A stretch of DNA of 64,000 nucleotides from Gammaproteobacteria bacterium (GCA_028820325.1 JAPPJO010000017.1:102437-166436); one strand, 5' to 3'; shown: positions 34,584 through 43,873, numbered from the stretch's first letter. Made by a program: numbers and translations. The notes: a model not told the origin generated them from the letters alone.

Positions 34584-36407
34584 TCAGGGCAGATCGACGG
34601 CTTCATACACTGCCCGGCGGCAGAGCCGGTTCCGCTCGCGGTCCGTGTCCACCTCGATGATCCTGCTCCCTCCCCGCGCGATCGCCTGCTCCAGCGAAGA
34701 TCCGAGCTCGGCCCGCGTCCGCACCCGCTCGTGCGGCAACCCGTAGAGGGCGGCCGCGTGAGCGAAGTCCAGCCCGTGCGGCGTCGCGAAGTGCCGGGTG
34801 AACGCCGGTTCGAAGTCCCGGATGGGCAGGAAATGGAAGATACCGCCGCCGTCGTTGTTGACCAGAACGAAGATGACCTCGGCGTGGTCGCGCGCGCTCA
34901 GGAGCCCGTTCATGTCGTGGATGAACGCCACGTCGCCGACGATGGCCAGCACAGGGCCCTCTCCCCCGGCCGCGACGCCCGCCGCCGACGACAGGATGCC
35001 GTCGATGCCGCTGGCTCCGCGGTTGCCGTAAACCAGAAGAGGCTTCCGGCGGGGGAAGGCGAAGGCGTCCAGGTCGCGCACCGGCATGCTCGACGACACG
35101 AAGACGGTGCTGCCGGGAGGCGCGGCGTGCACCACCTGCGCACACACGGCGCCCTCGAACAGTTCGCCCTCCGAGGCCTCGGCGACCCCGCGCGCGGCTG
35201 CCTCCTGCGCCCGGCGCCAGACGGCGGACCACCGCTTCTTCGACTCGTTGGGTGCGCCGGCGCGCTCCAGCCTCTCGGCCTTCGAGGCGGCCTCGCCACC
35301 CGCGTGCACGGACCCGGCGCCCATCGCCGCGCACAGCGCTTCTGCGAAGGCCGCCACATCGGCGCGCAGATAGTCGCTGGCGACATTGACGTGATCCTTC
35401 CAGCGATCCCCCGCGTCGATCACCCACTGCTCGCCTCCCGCTTCCTTCAGGAGCGACAGCAGATTCGCGGAGGTGGGGCTTGCGCCGAGACGCAGGACCA
35501 GCTCGGGACGCAGCGCCTCCCGGGTGCGCGTGCGTTCCAGGAAGAGGTCGTAGCCGCCGATGCGCAGCGCCCCGCCGGCGTCTCCGAAGCGGGCCCCGGA
35601 GAGGGCGTCGGTAAGAAGCGGATAGCCGGTGGCGGCGGCGAGGGCCTTGGCGGCGGGCCCGTCGCGCTCGGGCTCGGGCGAGGGGCCGGCCACGATCAGG
35701 CCGCGATCGACCTCCCGCACTCGCGCGGCCAGCTCGGCCAGTTGGCCGGCGGGCGGTGCGGAGCGGCGCACCGCGATGCGCGTGAGGGGCGCCGCCTCCG
35801 GGCGGCCCCGTGCGGCCAGCGGATGGGCGGCCGCGAACCCGTCCGGAACGTCGCCGGGGACGCGGGTGGGCGCGAGCGGCTTGGCGAAGGGCAGGTTCAC
35901 ATGCACCGGGCCGGCGGGGCGACCGAGGGAGGAGGCGACCGCGCGTGCCGCCAGCGCCCGCAGGTGGACGAGCGCCGCCTCCTCCGCTTCGGGTGGAGCA
36001 GCCTCCACGAAGTCGCGGACGTGCCTGCCGAAGATCCCGGCCTGGTCGATCGCCTGGTTCGCGTCCGCGCCCCGCAGCCGGTGCGGGCGGTCGGCGGTCA
36101 GCAGCAGGAGGGGCGCCTCGCTGTACGACGCCTCCACCACGGCCGGAAGGAGATTGGCGACCGCGGTCCCCGAGGTGGTGATCACCGCCGCCGGCCGGCG
36201 GGCGCGCTTGCCCACTCCGAGCGCGAAGAACGCCGCCGACCGCTCGTCCAGGTGGGTGAAGACGCGCAATCGCGCGTCCGCGGCGGCGGCCATCACCAGC
36301 GGGGCCGAGCGGTACCCGGGCGCCAGCACCACCTCGCGCACGCCGGCGCGCGCCAGTTCGTCCAGCAGGACGCCGGCCCACATCAGGTTCCGGTTCGGAC
36401 CGGTCAA
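34584..36407 (-). CDS. menD: SEPHCHC synthase (thiamine-diphosphate dependent)
   Basis: 607 residues from a TTG start at 36407 (reading LTGPNRNLMWAGVLLDEL), 13 nt after the menF stop. An internal ATG at 36383 is possible, but the TTG start matches the usual MenD N-terminus better. MenD condenses isochorismate with 2-oxoglutarate. Visible: VVLAPGYRSAPL (normally PGSRS, here Tyr for Ser), TSGTAVANLLPAVVEASYSEAPLLLLTADRP, and the thiamine-diphosphate segment GDVAFIHDMNGLL with VNNDGGGIFHFLP. The GDxxFxHDxN motif is intact. Confidence 0.92.
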   Translation of the reverse strand: MTGPNRNLMWAGVLLDELARAGVREVVLAPGYRSAPLVMAAAADARLRVFTHLDERSAAFFALGVGKRARRPAAVITTSGTAVANLLPAVVEASYSEAPLLLLTADRPHRLRGADANQAIDQAGIFGRHVRDFVEAAPPEAEEAALVHLRALAARAVASSLGRPAGPVHVNLPFAKPLAPTRVPGDVPDGFAAAHPLAARGRPEAAPLTRIAVRRSAPPAGQLAELAARVREVDRGLIVAGPSPEPERDGPAAKALAAATGYPLLTDALSGARFGDAGGALRIGGYDLFLERTRTREALRPELVLRLGASPTSANLLSLLKEAGGEQWVIDAGDRWKDHVNVASDYLRADVAAFAEALCAAMGAGSVHAGGEAASKAERLERAGAPNESKKRWSAVWRRAQEAAARGVAEASEGELFEGAVCAQVVHAAPPGSTVFVSSSMPVRDLDAFAFPRRKPLLVYGNRGASGIDGILSSAAGVAAGGEGPVLAIVGDVAFIHDMNGLLSARDHAEVIFVLVNNDGGGIFHFLPIRDFEPAFTRHFATPHGLDFAHAAALYGLPHERVRTRAELGSSLEQAIARGGSRIIEVDTDRERNRLCRRAVYEAVDLP

Positions 36408-36420
36408 CTTCCGCCGCCGC

Positions 36421-37800
36421 TCAGCGGATCCCGCGGGCCCCGGCCGCGTCCAGCGCGCGCAGCACCGGCTCGAACTTGATCCCGGTCTCGTCCCACTCCC
36501 CGTCGGGATCCGAACCGGGCACGATCCCGGCGCCGGCGAAGAGCCGCCAGGTGGTCGAGCGCGCCACAGCAGTGCGCAGCGCCGGCACGAAGACCCCGTC
36601 GCCGCGGGTGTCGAACCACCCCACCGGGCCCGCGTACCATCCGCGCTCGAAGGGTTCGTTCCTGGAGAGCAGGTCGAGCGCCGCATCCCGGGGCAGACCG
36701 CACACGGCGGGCGTCGGGTGGAGCGCCGCCAACAGATCCAGCACCGAGGCGCCGGGCCGCAGAACCGCCCCGATGCGCGTCTCCAGGTGCTGGATGCGGG
36801 CAAGCGTGAGGACGTGCGGTTCATCCTCGGCTTCCACCTTGCGACACAGCGGCTCCAGGCGCGCGACCATGTCCCTCACGGTGAACGCGTGCTCGACCCG
36901 GTCCTTCGCGCTGTTCAGGAGCTGACGGGCCAGGGCGCGCTGCTCCTCGTCGGTCTCGCCGCGGGACACCGAACCGGCCACGGCGGTCGCGCGGAAACGG
37001 TCGCCCCGCACCAGGGCGAGCGCCTCGGGGGTGGCACCCACGATCGGCGACCCGGCCTCGGGCTCGAAGAAAAACACATGGGCGTCGGCGTTTTCGCCGC
37101 GCAGGTACGCGAGCACGTCCACCGGATCGATGGCGCCCGTCGTGGACACGTCGAGAATCCGCGCCAGCACAGCCTTCTCCATCCGGCCGTCCTTGATGGC
37201 CGCCAGGATCTCCTCGACCGCCCGCTGCCAGCTCCGGCGCCCGGACCGCAGTCGGGCGGCGGGATGCAGCGCCCGATGATCCCCTTTTCGTGCAGCCCGG
37301 GCCACACCCTTGAGCGTATAGTCGAGCCGCGCCCGCAGCTGGCCGCGCACCGTCGCCACGTCTTCCCCGGGGGCCACCAGCTCCTGGGCGCTGAGCCGCA
37401 CGGCCTCGCCGTCATGTTCGAGCTCCAGGTCCGGAAGAACGAAACGCGCGCGCGGGTACGCGGCCCAGAAATCCCGCGGCACGTGATCGTCCCGGAACGA
37501 GAAGCCTCCGTAGAAGCGCAGCACGGGCTCCGGCCCCGCTCCTCGCCACCCGTTCCCGTTCCCGCGCCCCGCGCGACGTGCAGCACGGTCCTGGATCTCA
37601 AGGAAGCGATTCCGCGGCCCCGATCCGGAATGAACCACGAGCGAGTCGAGTTCCCCCACGTGAGCCAGCCATCCCCGGCCTCTCGCCCAGAAGCCACGCG
37701 CGCGGCCCCGGCCCCATCTCAGGAATGCACCGGGCTCGAGGCCACTGTCCTCGACGGTTTCGCGAACCGGCACGAAGCGCGGGGGTGCCTGTAGTCTCAT
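36421..37800 (-). CDS. menF: Isochorismate synthase
   Basis: 459 residues from ATG 37800. Chorismate-binding enzyme that commits chorismate to menaquinone. C-terminal motifs are intact: SPIVGATPEALALVRGDRF, the ATAVAGSVSRGETDEEQ segment, VRDMVARLEP, HPTPAVCGLPRDAALDLL and FERGWYAGPVGWFD, ending with FAGAGIVPGSDPDGEWDETGIKFEPVLRAL. It is the first gene of menF-D-B-A-E. menC and menH are not in the window. Confidence 0.92.
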   Translation of the reverse strand: MRLQAPPRFVPVRETVEDSGLEPGAFLRWGRGRARGFWARGRGWLAHVGELDSLVVHSGSGPRNRFLEIQDRAARRAGRGNGNGWRGAGPEPVLRFYGGFSFRDDHVPRDFWAAYPRARFVLPDLELEHDGEAVRLSAQELVAPGEDVATVRGQLRARLDYTLKGVARAARKGDHRALHPAARLRSGRRSWQRAVEEILAAIKDGRMEKAVLARILDVSTTGAIDPVDVLAYLRGENADAHVFFFEPEAGSPIVGATPEALALVRGDRFRATAVAGSVSRGETDEEQRALARQLLNSAKDRVEHAFTVRDMVARLEPLCRKVEAEDEPHVLTLARIQHLETRIGAVLRPGASVLDLLAALHPTPAVCGLPRDAALDLLSRNEPFERGWYAGPVGWFDTRGDGVFVPALRTAVARSTTWRLFAGAGIVPGSDPDGEWDETGIKFEPVLRALDAAGARGIR

Positions 37801-37950
37801 GTCTCCGGCAGGTGATTTCCGTGGTCCCGGTGGCCCCCGCGGCAACCTTCCGGCGGTGGCCTGTGCTTCGCCATGCGGCGCTGGCGACCGGCCAGCGGCC
37901 ACAGCGCCGGAAAACGTTCACTGTGCTTGCGATGACGTGCAAGGGGCGCG

Positions 37951-37979
37951 TTGCCCCGCACTCCGCGCGCGTCTATCAT
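37951..37979 (+). promoter_or_regulatory. Sigma-70-like promoter for the aminotransferase operon
   Basis: TTGCCC (4 of 6) and TATCAT (5 of 6) are separated by exactly 17 nt. The expected start near 37986 gives a leader of about 40 nt before ATG 38025. It lies in the divergent gap with menF. Confidence 0.45.
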
Positions 37980-38024
37980 CAGCCGGGTTTTCGCCTTGTC
38001 CCATCTCTCCGTGTGAGGAACCCG

Positions 38025-39149
38025 ATGGACCGCAGACTCTTCGTTCGATCCGGCGCCACACTGGGCGCCCTCGGCATGGGAGGCCTGGGCTTCCCCCGCT
38101 TCGCAAACGCCACATGGTCGCCCCGGCTCCGGGCCGGCGCCATCCGCATGAACTCCAACGAAAACCCGCTGGGGCTCTCGCCTGCGGCCCGCCAGGCGGT
38201 CATCGACAACCTCGACCTCGCGAACCGGTATCCGGGCGATCTGATCGGGCAGCTCAGCGACAGGATGTGCTCCTACTACGGCATCAACTCCGATCAACTG
38301 GTGCTCGGGGCGGGATCCACCGAGATCCTGCAGATGATCGTGCAGGCGTATGCGTCGCCGCTTCGCAAGCTGGTGCTCGCCGAGCCCACCTTCGAGGACG
38401 TGAACGACTATCGCGACACCTATCCGTACGACGTCGCGACCGTCCCCCTCAACTCCAGGTACGAGCACGACCTGGACCGTATGCGCGAGGAATCCGAGAA
38501 AGACGGCCGCCCGGCGATGGTCTACATCTGCAACCCCAACAACCCGACGGGCACCATCACGCCCAGCGCCGAACTCGACAACTGGATCGCGGACGCGCCC
38601 GAGCACGTGCTCTTCCTCATGGACGAGGCCTACTACGAGTACGTGGAGGACCCCTCATACTGGTCCGCGCTCAAGTGGGTGCACGACCGCCCCAACGTTA
38701 TCGTGGTGCGCACCTTCTCGAAGATCTACGGGATGGCGGGGCTGCGCCTGGGCTTCGGCATCGCGCACCCGCTCGCGGTCCGGCGCCTGCAGGACTTCGC
38801 CATACACAGCAGCGCCAACCAGCTCGCGCTGGCGGCCGGCATCGCGTGCTTCGGCGACGAGGAGCTGATGGCGAAGAGCCGCGAGGTGAACCGGGAGGCC
38901 CGCGAGGTCACCGAAGCCTGCCTGGATGAACTCGGCCTCGAGTACCTGCCGACCCACTGCAATTTCCTGATGCACCGCATCAGCGGCGATCTGGACACCT
39001 ACATCAACCGCATGAGCGACGCCGGGCTCCTGGTCGGCCGCAGGTTCCCGCCCATGCTGGGCTACAACCGCCTCTCCTTCTCCCTCCCCGAGCACATGGA
39101 GCAGTGGGCCGAGACCCTGCGCGACTTCCGCAGCAAGGGCTGGGTGTAG
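38025..39149 (+). CDS. HisC-like PLP aminotransferase with twin-arginine signal
   Basis: 374 residues from ATG 38025, preceded by GAGGA. Fold-type I aminotransferase resembling histidinol-phosphate aminotransferase: IRMNSNENPLG, LVLGAGSTEILQM, YICNPNNPTGT, MDEAYYEY, the PLP Lys in TFSKIYGMAGLRLGF, and GRRFPPM...NRLSF. The N-terminus MDRRLFVRSGATLGALGMGG is a twin-arginine signal, so the folded, cofactor-loaded enzyme is likely exported. Exported aminotransferases of this group occur in some bacteria, but the substrate is unknown; histidine synthesis is unlikely outside the cytoplasm. A CPBP protease gene follows after 6 nt. Confidence 0.83.
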   Translation: MDRRLFVRSGATLGALGMGGLGFPRFANATWSPRLRAGAIRMNSNENPLGLSPAARQAVIDNLDLANRYPGDLIGQLSDRMCSYYGINSDQLVLGAGSTEILQMIVQAYASPLRKLVLAEPTFEDVNDYRDTYPYDVATVPLNSRYEHDLDRMREESEKDGRPAMVYICNPNNPTGTITPSAELDNWIADAPEHVLFLMDEAYYEYVEDPSYWSALKWVHDRPNVIVVRTFSKIYGMAGLRLGFGIAHPLAVRRLQDFAIHSSANQLALAAGIACFGDEELMAKSREVNREAREVTEACLDELGLEYLPTHCNFLMHRISGDLDTYINRMSDAGLLVGRRFPPMLGYNRLSFSLPEHMEQWAETLRDFRSKGWV

Positions 39150-39155
39150 TCGCCC

Positions 39156-40097
39156 GTGACCGACAGCCAGGACACATCCGAGCATCCGGCCGATCCGGAG
39201 GCCGGGCTGCCTACGGATAACACGCAAGGGGAGGCCCGCGGAAGGAGCCCCTCCACGCACTCCTTCCCCACCTTCGGGAAAGCCCTTTGGCTGGTGGTGC
39301 TGGTGCTGGTGCTTCAGACCGTTACCGGCCTGCTGGCTCTGCTGCTGGATCCGACCTCCGGCACCTACAGCCAACACCCGCTCACGCTCGGCGTCGCGAA
39401 CCTGCTCGCCTTCGGCATCGTGATCGTCGTGGCCACACGGCGCAGCGGCGCAGGCTTCCGCGAGCCCTACCCGCTCTCGGCCGTCTCCATTCGGGTGCTC
39501 GCGCTCACCGCCGTGCTCATTCTGGGTACGGTCATCCTGCTTTCGGACATCGACAATCTCACGCGGTCGGTCTTTCCGCCTCCGCAGGCGCTGATCGAAG
39601 CGTTCGAGAGCATCATGAATGCGGCGGACTATCCCTTCAGCAGCTTCTTCCTGCTTGTGGTCGTCGCACCGGTGACCGAGGAAGTGCTCTTCAGAGGCCT
39701 CATTCTGAGGGGCTTCCTCGCCAACTATTCGAAGAGGCGCGCCATCCTGCTCTCCGCGCTGCTCTTTGCCGTGATGCACACCAACCCCTGGCAGTTCATT
39801 GCCACCTTCGTCGCCGGCGTGCTGCTGGCCTGGCTGCTGATCGAGACGGGATCGCTGCTGCCCTGCCTGTTCGCGCATGCGGTCGCCAACGGCACGGCTT
39901 GGCTCGCCGGGATGACCACGGTGGAGATTCCCGGCTTCACGAGCGGAATGGAGGATGCCGTGCAGTTCCAGCCCTTCTGGCTGAACGCGGTGGGCGTGGC
40001 GTTCGCCGTGGGCGGCTATCTGCTGCTGCGGCGCACGTTCCGCGAGGCCGCCCGCCCGCCCGAAGATCTCTACCGCCGCCCAGGCGCGCTCGCCTGA
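39156..40097 (+). CDS. CPBP-family intramembrane glutamic protease
   Basis: 313 residues from GTG 39156, with a polar N-terminal tail of about 40 residues and seven to eight hydrophobic helices. The Abi/CPBP motifs are intact: APVTEEVLFRGLILRG (EExxxR with the catalytic Glu pair), AVMHTNPWQF (His) and LFAHAVANGTAW (His). The family includes Rce1-like prenyl-protein proteases and bacterial immunity or processing proteins. No partner bacteriocin or peptide precursor is seen next to it. It lies between the aminotransferase and the symporter genes on the same strand. Confidence 0.82.
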   Translation: MTDSQDTSEHPADPEAGLPTDNTQGEARGRSPSTHSFPTFGKALWLVVLVLVLQTVTGLLALLLDPTSGTYSQHPLTLGVANLLAFGIVIVVATRRSGAGFREPYPLSAVSIRVLALTAVLILGTVILLSDIDNLTRSVFPPPQALIEAFESIMNAADYPFSSFFLLVVVAPVTEEVLFRGLILRGFLANYSKRRAILLSALLFAVMHTNPWQFIATFVAGVLLAWLLIETGSLLPCLFAHAVANGTAWLAGMTTVEIPGFTSGMEDAVQFQPFWLNAVGVAFAVGGYLLLRRTFREAARPPEDLYRRPGALA

Positions 40098-40126
40098 ACC
40101 TCATCGCTCCGCGCGAGGATCCGCCG

Positions 40127-40396
40127 ATGACCTCTCCGCCATCCGTCCGACCGGGATACTGGACCGCCAACCTGCGCTATCTGGCCATCCTGCTGTCGAT
40201 CTGGTTCCTGGTGTCGTTCGGCTGCGGAATCCTGTTCGCGGACGCGCTCAACGGTTTCCGGATTCCCGGCACGGGATTCAAGGTCGGGTTCTGGTTCGCC
40301 CAGCAGGGCGCCATCTACGCCTTCCTGGTGCTCATCTTCGTCTACGTCCGGCTGATGAACCGCCTGGACCGCGAGTACGGGGTGGAGGAGGAATGA
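40127..40396 (+). CDS. DUF4212 small subunit of sodium:solute symporter
   Basis: 89 residues with two hydrophobic helices: YWTANLRYLAILLSIWFLVSFGCGILF and FWFAQQGAIYAFLVLIFVYVRLMNRLDREYGVEE. This is the DUF4212 pattern found next to acetate-type sodium symporters, where it is thought to be a small partner subunit. The symporter starts 13 nt downstream. Confidence 0.85.
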   Translation: MTSPPSVRPGYWTANLRYLAILLSIWFLVSFGCGILFADALNGFRIPGTGFKVGFWFAQQGAIYAFLVLIFVYVRLMNRLDREYGVEEE

Positions 40397-40409
40397 GGGG
40401 GGCGGCTCG

Positions 40410-42131
40410 ATGAACGTTCAGGCCTGGACTTTCACCCTGGTCGCGATCTCCTTCGCGCTCTACATCGGCGTGGCGGTGTGGTCCCGCGCGAACACAACGC
40501 GGGACTTCTATGTGGCGGGCAAGGGCGTGCATCCGCTTTCGAACGGAATGGCGACGGCCGCCGACTGGATGTCGGCCGCATCCTTCATTTCGATGGCCGG
40601 GCTGATCGCCTTCCTCGGATACGACGGTTCGGTGTATCTCATGGGGTGGACCGGCGGCTACGTCCTGCTGGCGCTGCTGCTGGCCCCCTACCTGCGCAAG
40701 TTCGGGCGCTACACCGTTCCCGACTTCGTTGGTGCCCGCTACTACTCGAACACCGCGCGGGTGGTGGCGGTGGTGTGCGCCATCTTCATCTCGTTCACCT
40801 ACGTGGCGGGGCAGATGCGCGGGGTGGGCATCGTCTTCAGCCGCTTCCTCGAGGTGCCGATCGAGTGGGGCGTGGCGATCGGCATGGCGATCGTCTTCTT
40901 CTACGCGGTGCTCGGGGGGATGAAGGGCATCACCTACACGCAGGTGGCGCAGTACTGCGTGCTCATCTTCGCGTACATGGTGCCCGCCATATTCCTCTCG
41001 ATCCTCATCACGGGGAATCCCGTGCCGCAGCTGGGGCTTGGCGGCGCCGACCTGGTCAGCGGCGAATACCTGCTTGACCGGCTCGACGGGCTCCACGAAC
41101 AGTTGGGCTTCGCCGCCTACACGGACGGCTCCAAGTCGACGCTGGATATCTTCGCCATTACGGCCGCGCTCATGGTGGGCACGGCGGGGCTGCCCCACGT
41201 GATCATCCGCTTCTATACCGTGCCGCGCGTGCGCGACGCCCGGATCTCGGCGGGATGGGCGCTGCTCTTCATCGCAATCCTGTATACGACGGCGCCCGCA
41301 GTGGCCGTGTTCGCGCGCACCAACCTGCTCAACACGGTGTCGGAGCAGCCCTACGAGGCGGTCCCCGAGTGGTTCACCACCTGGGAGAACACGGACCTGA
41401 TCGCCTACGAGGACCACAACGGGGACGGGCTGATCCAGTTCGTGGGCCCCGATGCCGTCGACGCCTCCGGGCAGCCGGTGCAGAACGAACTCACCATCGA
41501 CCGCGACATCATGGTGCTGGCCAACCCGGAGATCGCCGGGCTGCCGGCCTGGGTCGTCGGGCTGGTGGCGGCGGGCGGGCTCGCGGCGGCGCTCTCCACC
41601 GCGGCGGGCCTGCTTCTGGTGGTCTCCTCGGCCATCAGCCACGACCTGCTCAAGGGAGTGTTCCGGCCCGGCATCTCCGAGCGCGGAGAGCTTGTCTGGG
41701 CACGCATCAGCGCAGCCTTCGCGGTCGTGCTGGCCGGCTATCTGGGCATCAACCCGCCCGGCTTCGTCGCCCAGGTGGTGGCCTTCGCCTTCGGGCTGGC
41801 CGCGGCCTCGTTCTTCCCCGCCATCATCCTCGGCATCTTCTCGCGGCGCATGAACCGCGAGGGCGCCATCGCCGGGATGATCTCGGGAATCGTGTTCACG
41901 GCCGCCTACATCATCTACTTCAACTACGTGAATCCGGCCGCCAACACGGCCGACAACTGGTTCCTGGGGATTTCGCCGGAGGGCATCGGTTTCGTGGGCA
42001 TGCTGATCAATTTCGTGGTCGCGGGCATCGTGTCGCGGTCGAGCGCGGCGCCGCCCGAGGAGGTGGGTCGGCTCGTGGAGAGCATCCGGGTGCCGAAGGG
42101 ATCCGGACCTGCGCATGAGGTGTCGGCATGA
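40410..42131 (+). CDS. Sodium:solute symporter (SSS family, ActP-like)
   Basis: 573 residues, about 13 helices. SSS family with TTRDFYVAGKGVHPLSNGMATAADWMSAASFISMAGLIAF near the start and the GTAGLPHVIIRFYTVP segment that matches acetate/monocarboxylate permeases (the VC_2705 group paired with DUF4212). A 65-residue periplasmic-like insert containing DHNGDGLIQFVGPDA lies between helices near residues 320-385. The stop overlaps the next gene by ATGA. Together with the D-aminoacylase-like lipoprotein it may import the acid or amino acid that enzyme releases. Confidence 0.87.
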   Translation: MNVQAWTFTLVAISFALYIGVAVWSRANTTRDFYVAGKGVHPLSNGMATAADWMSAASFISMAGLIAFLGYDGSVYLMGWTGGYVLLALLLAPYLRKFGRYTVPDFVGARYYSNTARVVAVVCAIFISFTYVAGQMRGVGIVFSRFLEVPIEWGVAIGMAIVFFYAVLGGMKGITYTQVAQYCVLIFAYMVPAIFLSILITGNPVPQLGLGGADLVSGEYLLDRLDGLHEQLGFAAYTDGSKSTLDIFAITAALMVGTAGLPHVIIRFYTVPRVRDARISAGWALLFIAILYTTAPAVAVFARTNLLNTVSEQPYEAVPEWFTTWENTDLIAYEDHNGDGLIQFVGPDAVDASGQPVQNELTIDRDIMVLANPEIAGLPAWVVGLVAAGGLAAALSTAAGLLLVVSSAISHDLLKGVFRPGISERGELVWARISAAFAVVLAGYLGINPPGFVAQVVAFAFGLAAASFFPAIILGIFSRRMNREGAIAGMISGIVFTAAYIIYFNYVNPAANTADNWFLGISPEGIGFVGMLINFVVAGIVSRSSAAPPEEVGRLVESIRVPKGSGPAHEVSA

Positions 42132-43867
42132 ACGCCCTGCGGTGGAGGCCGGCGGCGGTCGTTTGCCTGGGCGCGCTGGCGGCGGGATGCGCCGGCGACC
42201 GGACCGGGTACGATGTCGTGATCCGTGGAGGCACCGTCTACGACGGTTCCGGTTCACCCCCGGTGGTGGCCGACGTCGGCATCCGCGGAGACCGGATCGC
42301 GGCGCTCGGCGACCTCTCCGGCGCCGAGGCCGCGCAAGTCCTCGACGCCTCCGGAATGGCGGTTTCCCCGGGCTTCATCAACATGCTCAGCTGGGCCACC
42401 GAATCGCTCATCGTGGACGGCCGCTCGCTCGGCGACATCCGCCAGGGAGTGACGCTCGAGATCTTCGGCGAAGGCACATCGATGGGACCTGCGAACGACG
42501 CCATGAAGGCGGACTTCCTCGATGACTTCGTGTCCTGGCTGGGCGGGACGGAAGCCGCTGCACGCGCCCTGGGTCTGCCGCCGGATGCACCGCTGGAAGT
42601 GCCGTGGACGACGCTCGGCGAATACCTGAGCTTCCTGGAACGCAAGGGCGTCGCCACCAACGTGGGCTCCTTCATCGGCGCCACCACCGTGCGGATCCAC
42701 GAGATCGGCTACGACGACCGCCCCCCCACCGCAGACGAGCTGGAGCGCATGCGCGCCCTCGTGCGCACGGCCATGGAGGAGGGCGCCATGGGGGTGGGCT
42801 CGTCGCTCATCTACACGCCCGGCTTCTTCGCCGACACCGACGAGCTGATCGCGCTCTCCGAGGTCGCCGCCGAGTACGACGGGATGTACATCTCGCACAT
42901 GCGCAGCGAGGGCGCGCGGCTGCTGGAATCGGTCGAGGAGCTCATCACCATCGCCCGCGAGGCGGGCATCCGCGCCGAGATCTACCATCTGAAGGCGGCC
43001 GGGCGCGAGAACTGGCACAAGCTGGAGGACGTGATCGCGCGCGTGGAGCAGGTGCGTTCCGAGGGGCTCGGCATCACCGCCGACATGTACACCTACACCG
43101 CCGGCTCCACCGGGCTCGACGCCGCCATGCCGCCCTGGGTGCAGGAGGGCGGCTACGACGCCTGGGCCGAGCGCATCCGGGATCCGGAGATACGCGCGCG
43201 CGTGGTGGAAGAGATGCGCACCCCGACCGACGAGTGGGAGAACCTGCTGCTCTCGTCCGGCCCCGAGGGGGCGCTGCTGGTCGGTTTCCGCAACGAGGAG
43301 CTGCGCCGCTACCAGGGCATGACCCTGGCCGAGGTGGCCGAGGAGCGCGGCACGCCGCCCGAGGAGACCGCCATCGACCTGGTGATCGAGGACGGCACCC
43401 GGGTGCAGGTCGTCTACTTCCTCATGTCCGAGGAGAACGTGCGCCGCCAGATCGCGCTGCCCTGGGTCTCCTTCGACTCAGACGCCGGGTCCATGGCGCC
43501 CGAAGGCGTCTTCCTGCAGAACAGCACCCATCCGCGCGCGTACGGCAACTTCGCCCGCCTGCTGGGCAGATACGTGCGCGAGGAAGGGGTCATCCCGCTG
43601 GAAGAGGCGGTGCGGAAGCTCACCTCGCTTCCGGCCGCCAACCTGCGCATCTCCGACCGCGGGCGGCTCGCGGAAGGCTATTTCGCGGATGTCGTGGTGT
43701 TCGACCCGGCCACCATCATCGACCACGCCACCTACGAGGACGCCCACCAGCTCGCCACCGGGGTGACGCACGTGTTCGTCAACGGCGTGATGGTGCTCGA
43801 GGACTCCGAACCCACCGGCGCGATGTCCGGCCGTTTCGTGCGCGGGCCGGGCTGGAGAGGTAATTAG
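42128..43867 (+). CDS. D-aminoacylase-like amidohydrolase lipoprotein
   Basis: 579 residues, starting in an ATGA overlap with the symporter. The signal ends in LAAGC, a good lipobox, so the enzyme sits in the periplasm or outer membrane. The amidohydrolase fold matches N-acyl-D-amino-acid deacylases (DVVIRGGTVYDGSGSPP, YISHMRSEG, IYHLKAAG, SFDSDAGSMAP, FADVVVFDP). The usual metal motif after beta-strand 1 (PGFIDxHTHxD) is replaced by PGFINMLSWATES, and the later Cys region is EIFGEGTSMGP, so at most one metal site can remain. The first-shell His residues of the second site are kept. Substrate unknown. Confidence 0.82.
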   Translation: MNALRWRPAAVVCLGALAAGCAGDRTGYDVVIRGGTVYDGSGSPPVVADVGIRGDRIAALGDLSGAEAAQVLDASGMAVSPGFINMLSWATESLIVDGRSLGDIRQGVTLEIFGEGTSMGPANDAMKADFLDDFVSWLGGTEAAARALGLPPDAPLEVPWTTLGEYLSFLERKGVATNVGSFIGATTVRIHEIGYDDRPPTADELERMRALVRTAMEEGAMGVGSSLIYTPGFFADTDELIALSEVAAEYDGMYISHMRSEGARLLESVEELITIAREAGIRAEIYHLKAAGRENWHKLEDVIARVEQVRSEGLGITADMYTYTAGSTGLDAAMPPWVQEGGYDAWAERIRDPEIRARVVEEMRTPTDEWENLLLSSGPEGALLVGFRNEELRRYQGMTLAEVAEERGTPPEETAIDLVIEDGTRVQVVYFLMSEENVRRQIALPWVSFDSDAGSMAPEGVFLQNSTHPRAYGNFARLLGRYVREEGVIPLEEAVRKLTSLPAANLRISDRGRLAEGYFADVVVFDPATIIDHATYEDAHQLATGVTHVFVNGVMVLEDSEPTGAMSGRFVRGPGWRGN

Positions 43868-43873
43868 CTAATT

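Noticed and set aside
33426..36479. 1,017-codon plus-strand frame across menA, menB and menD
   Set aside because: Antisense shadow; the minus strand carries complete menaquinone enzymes.
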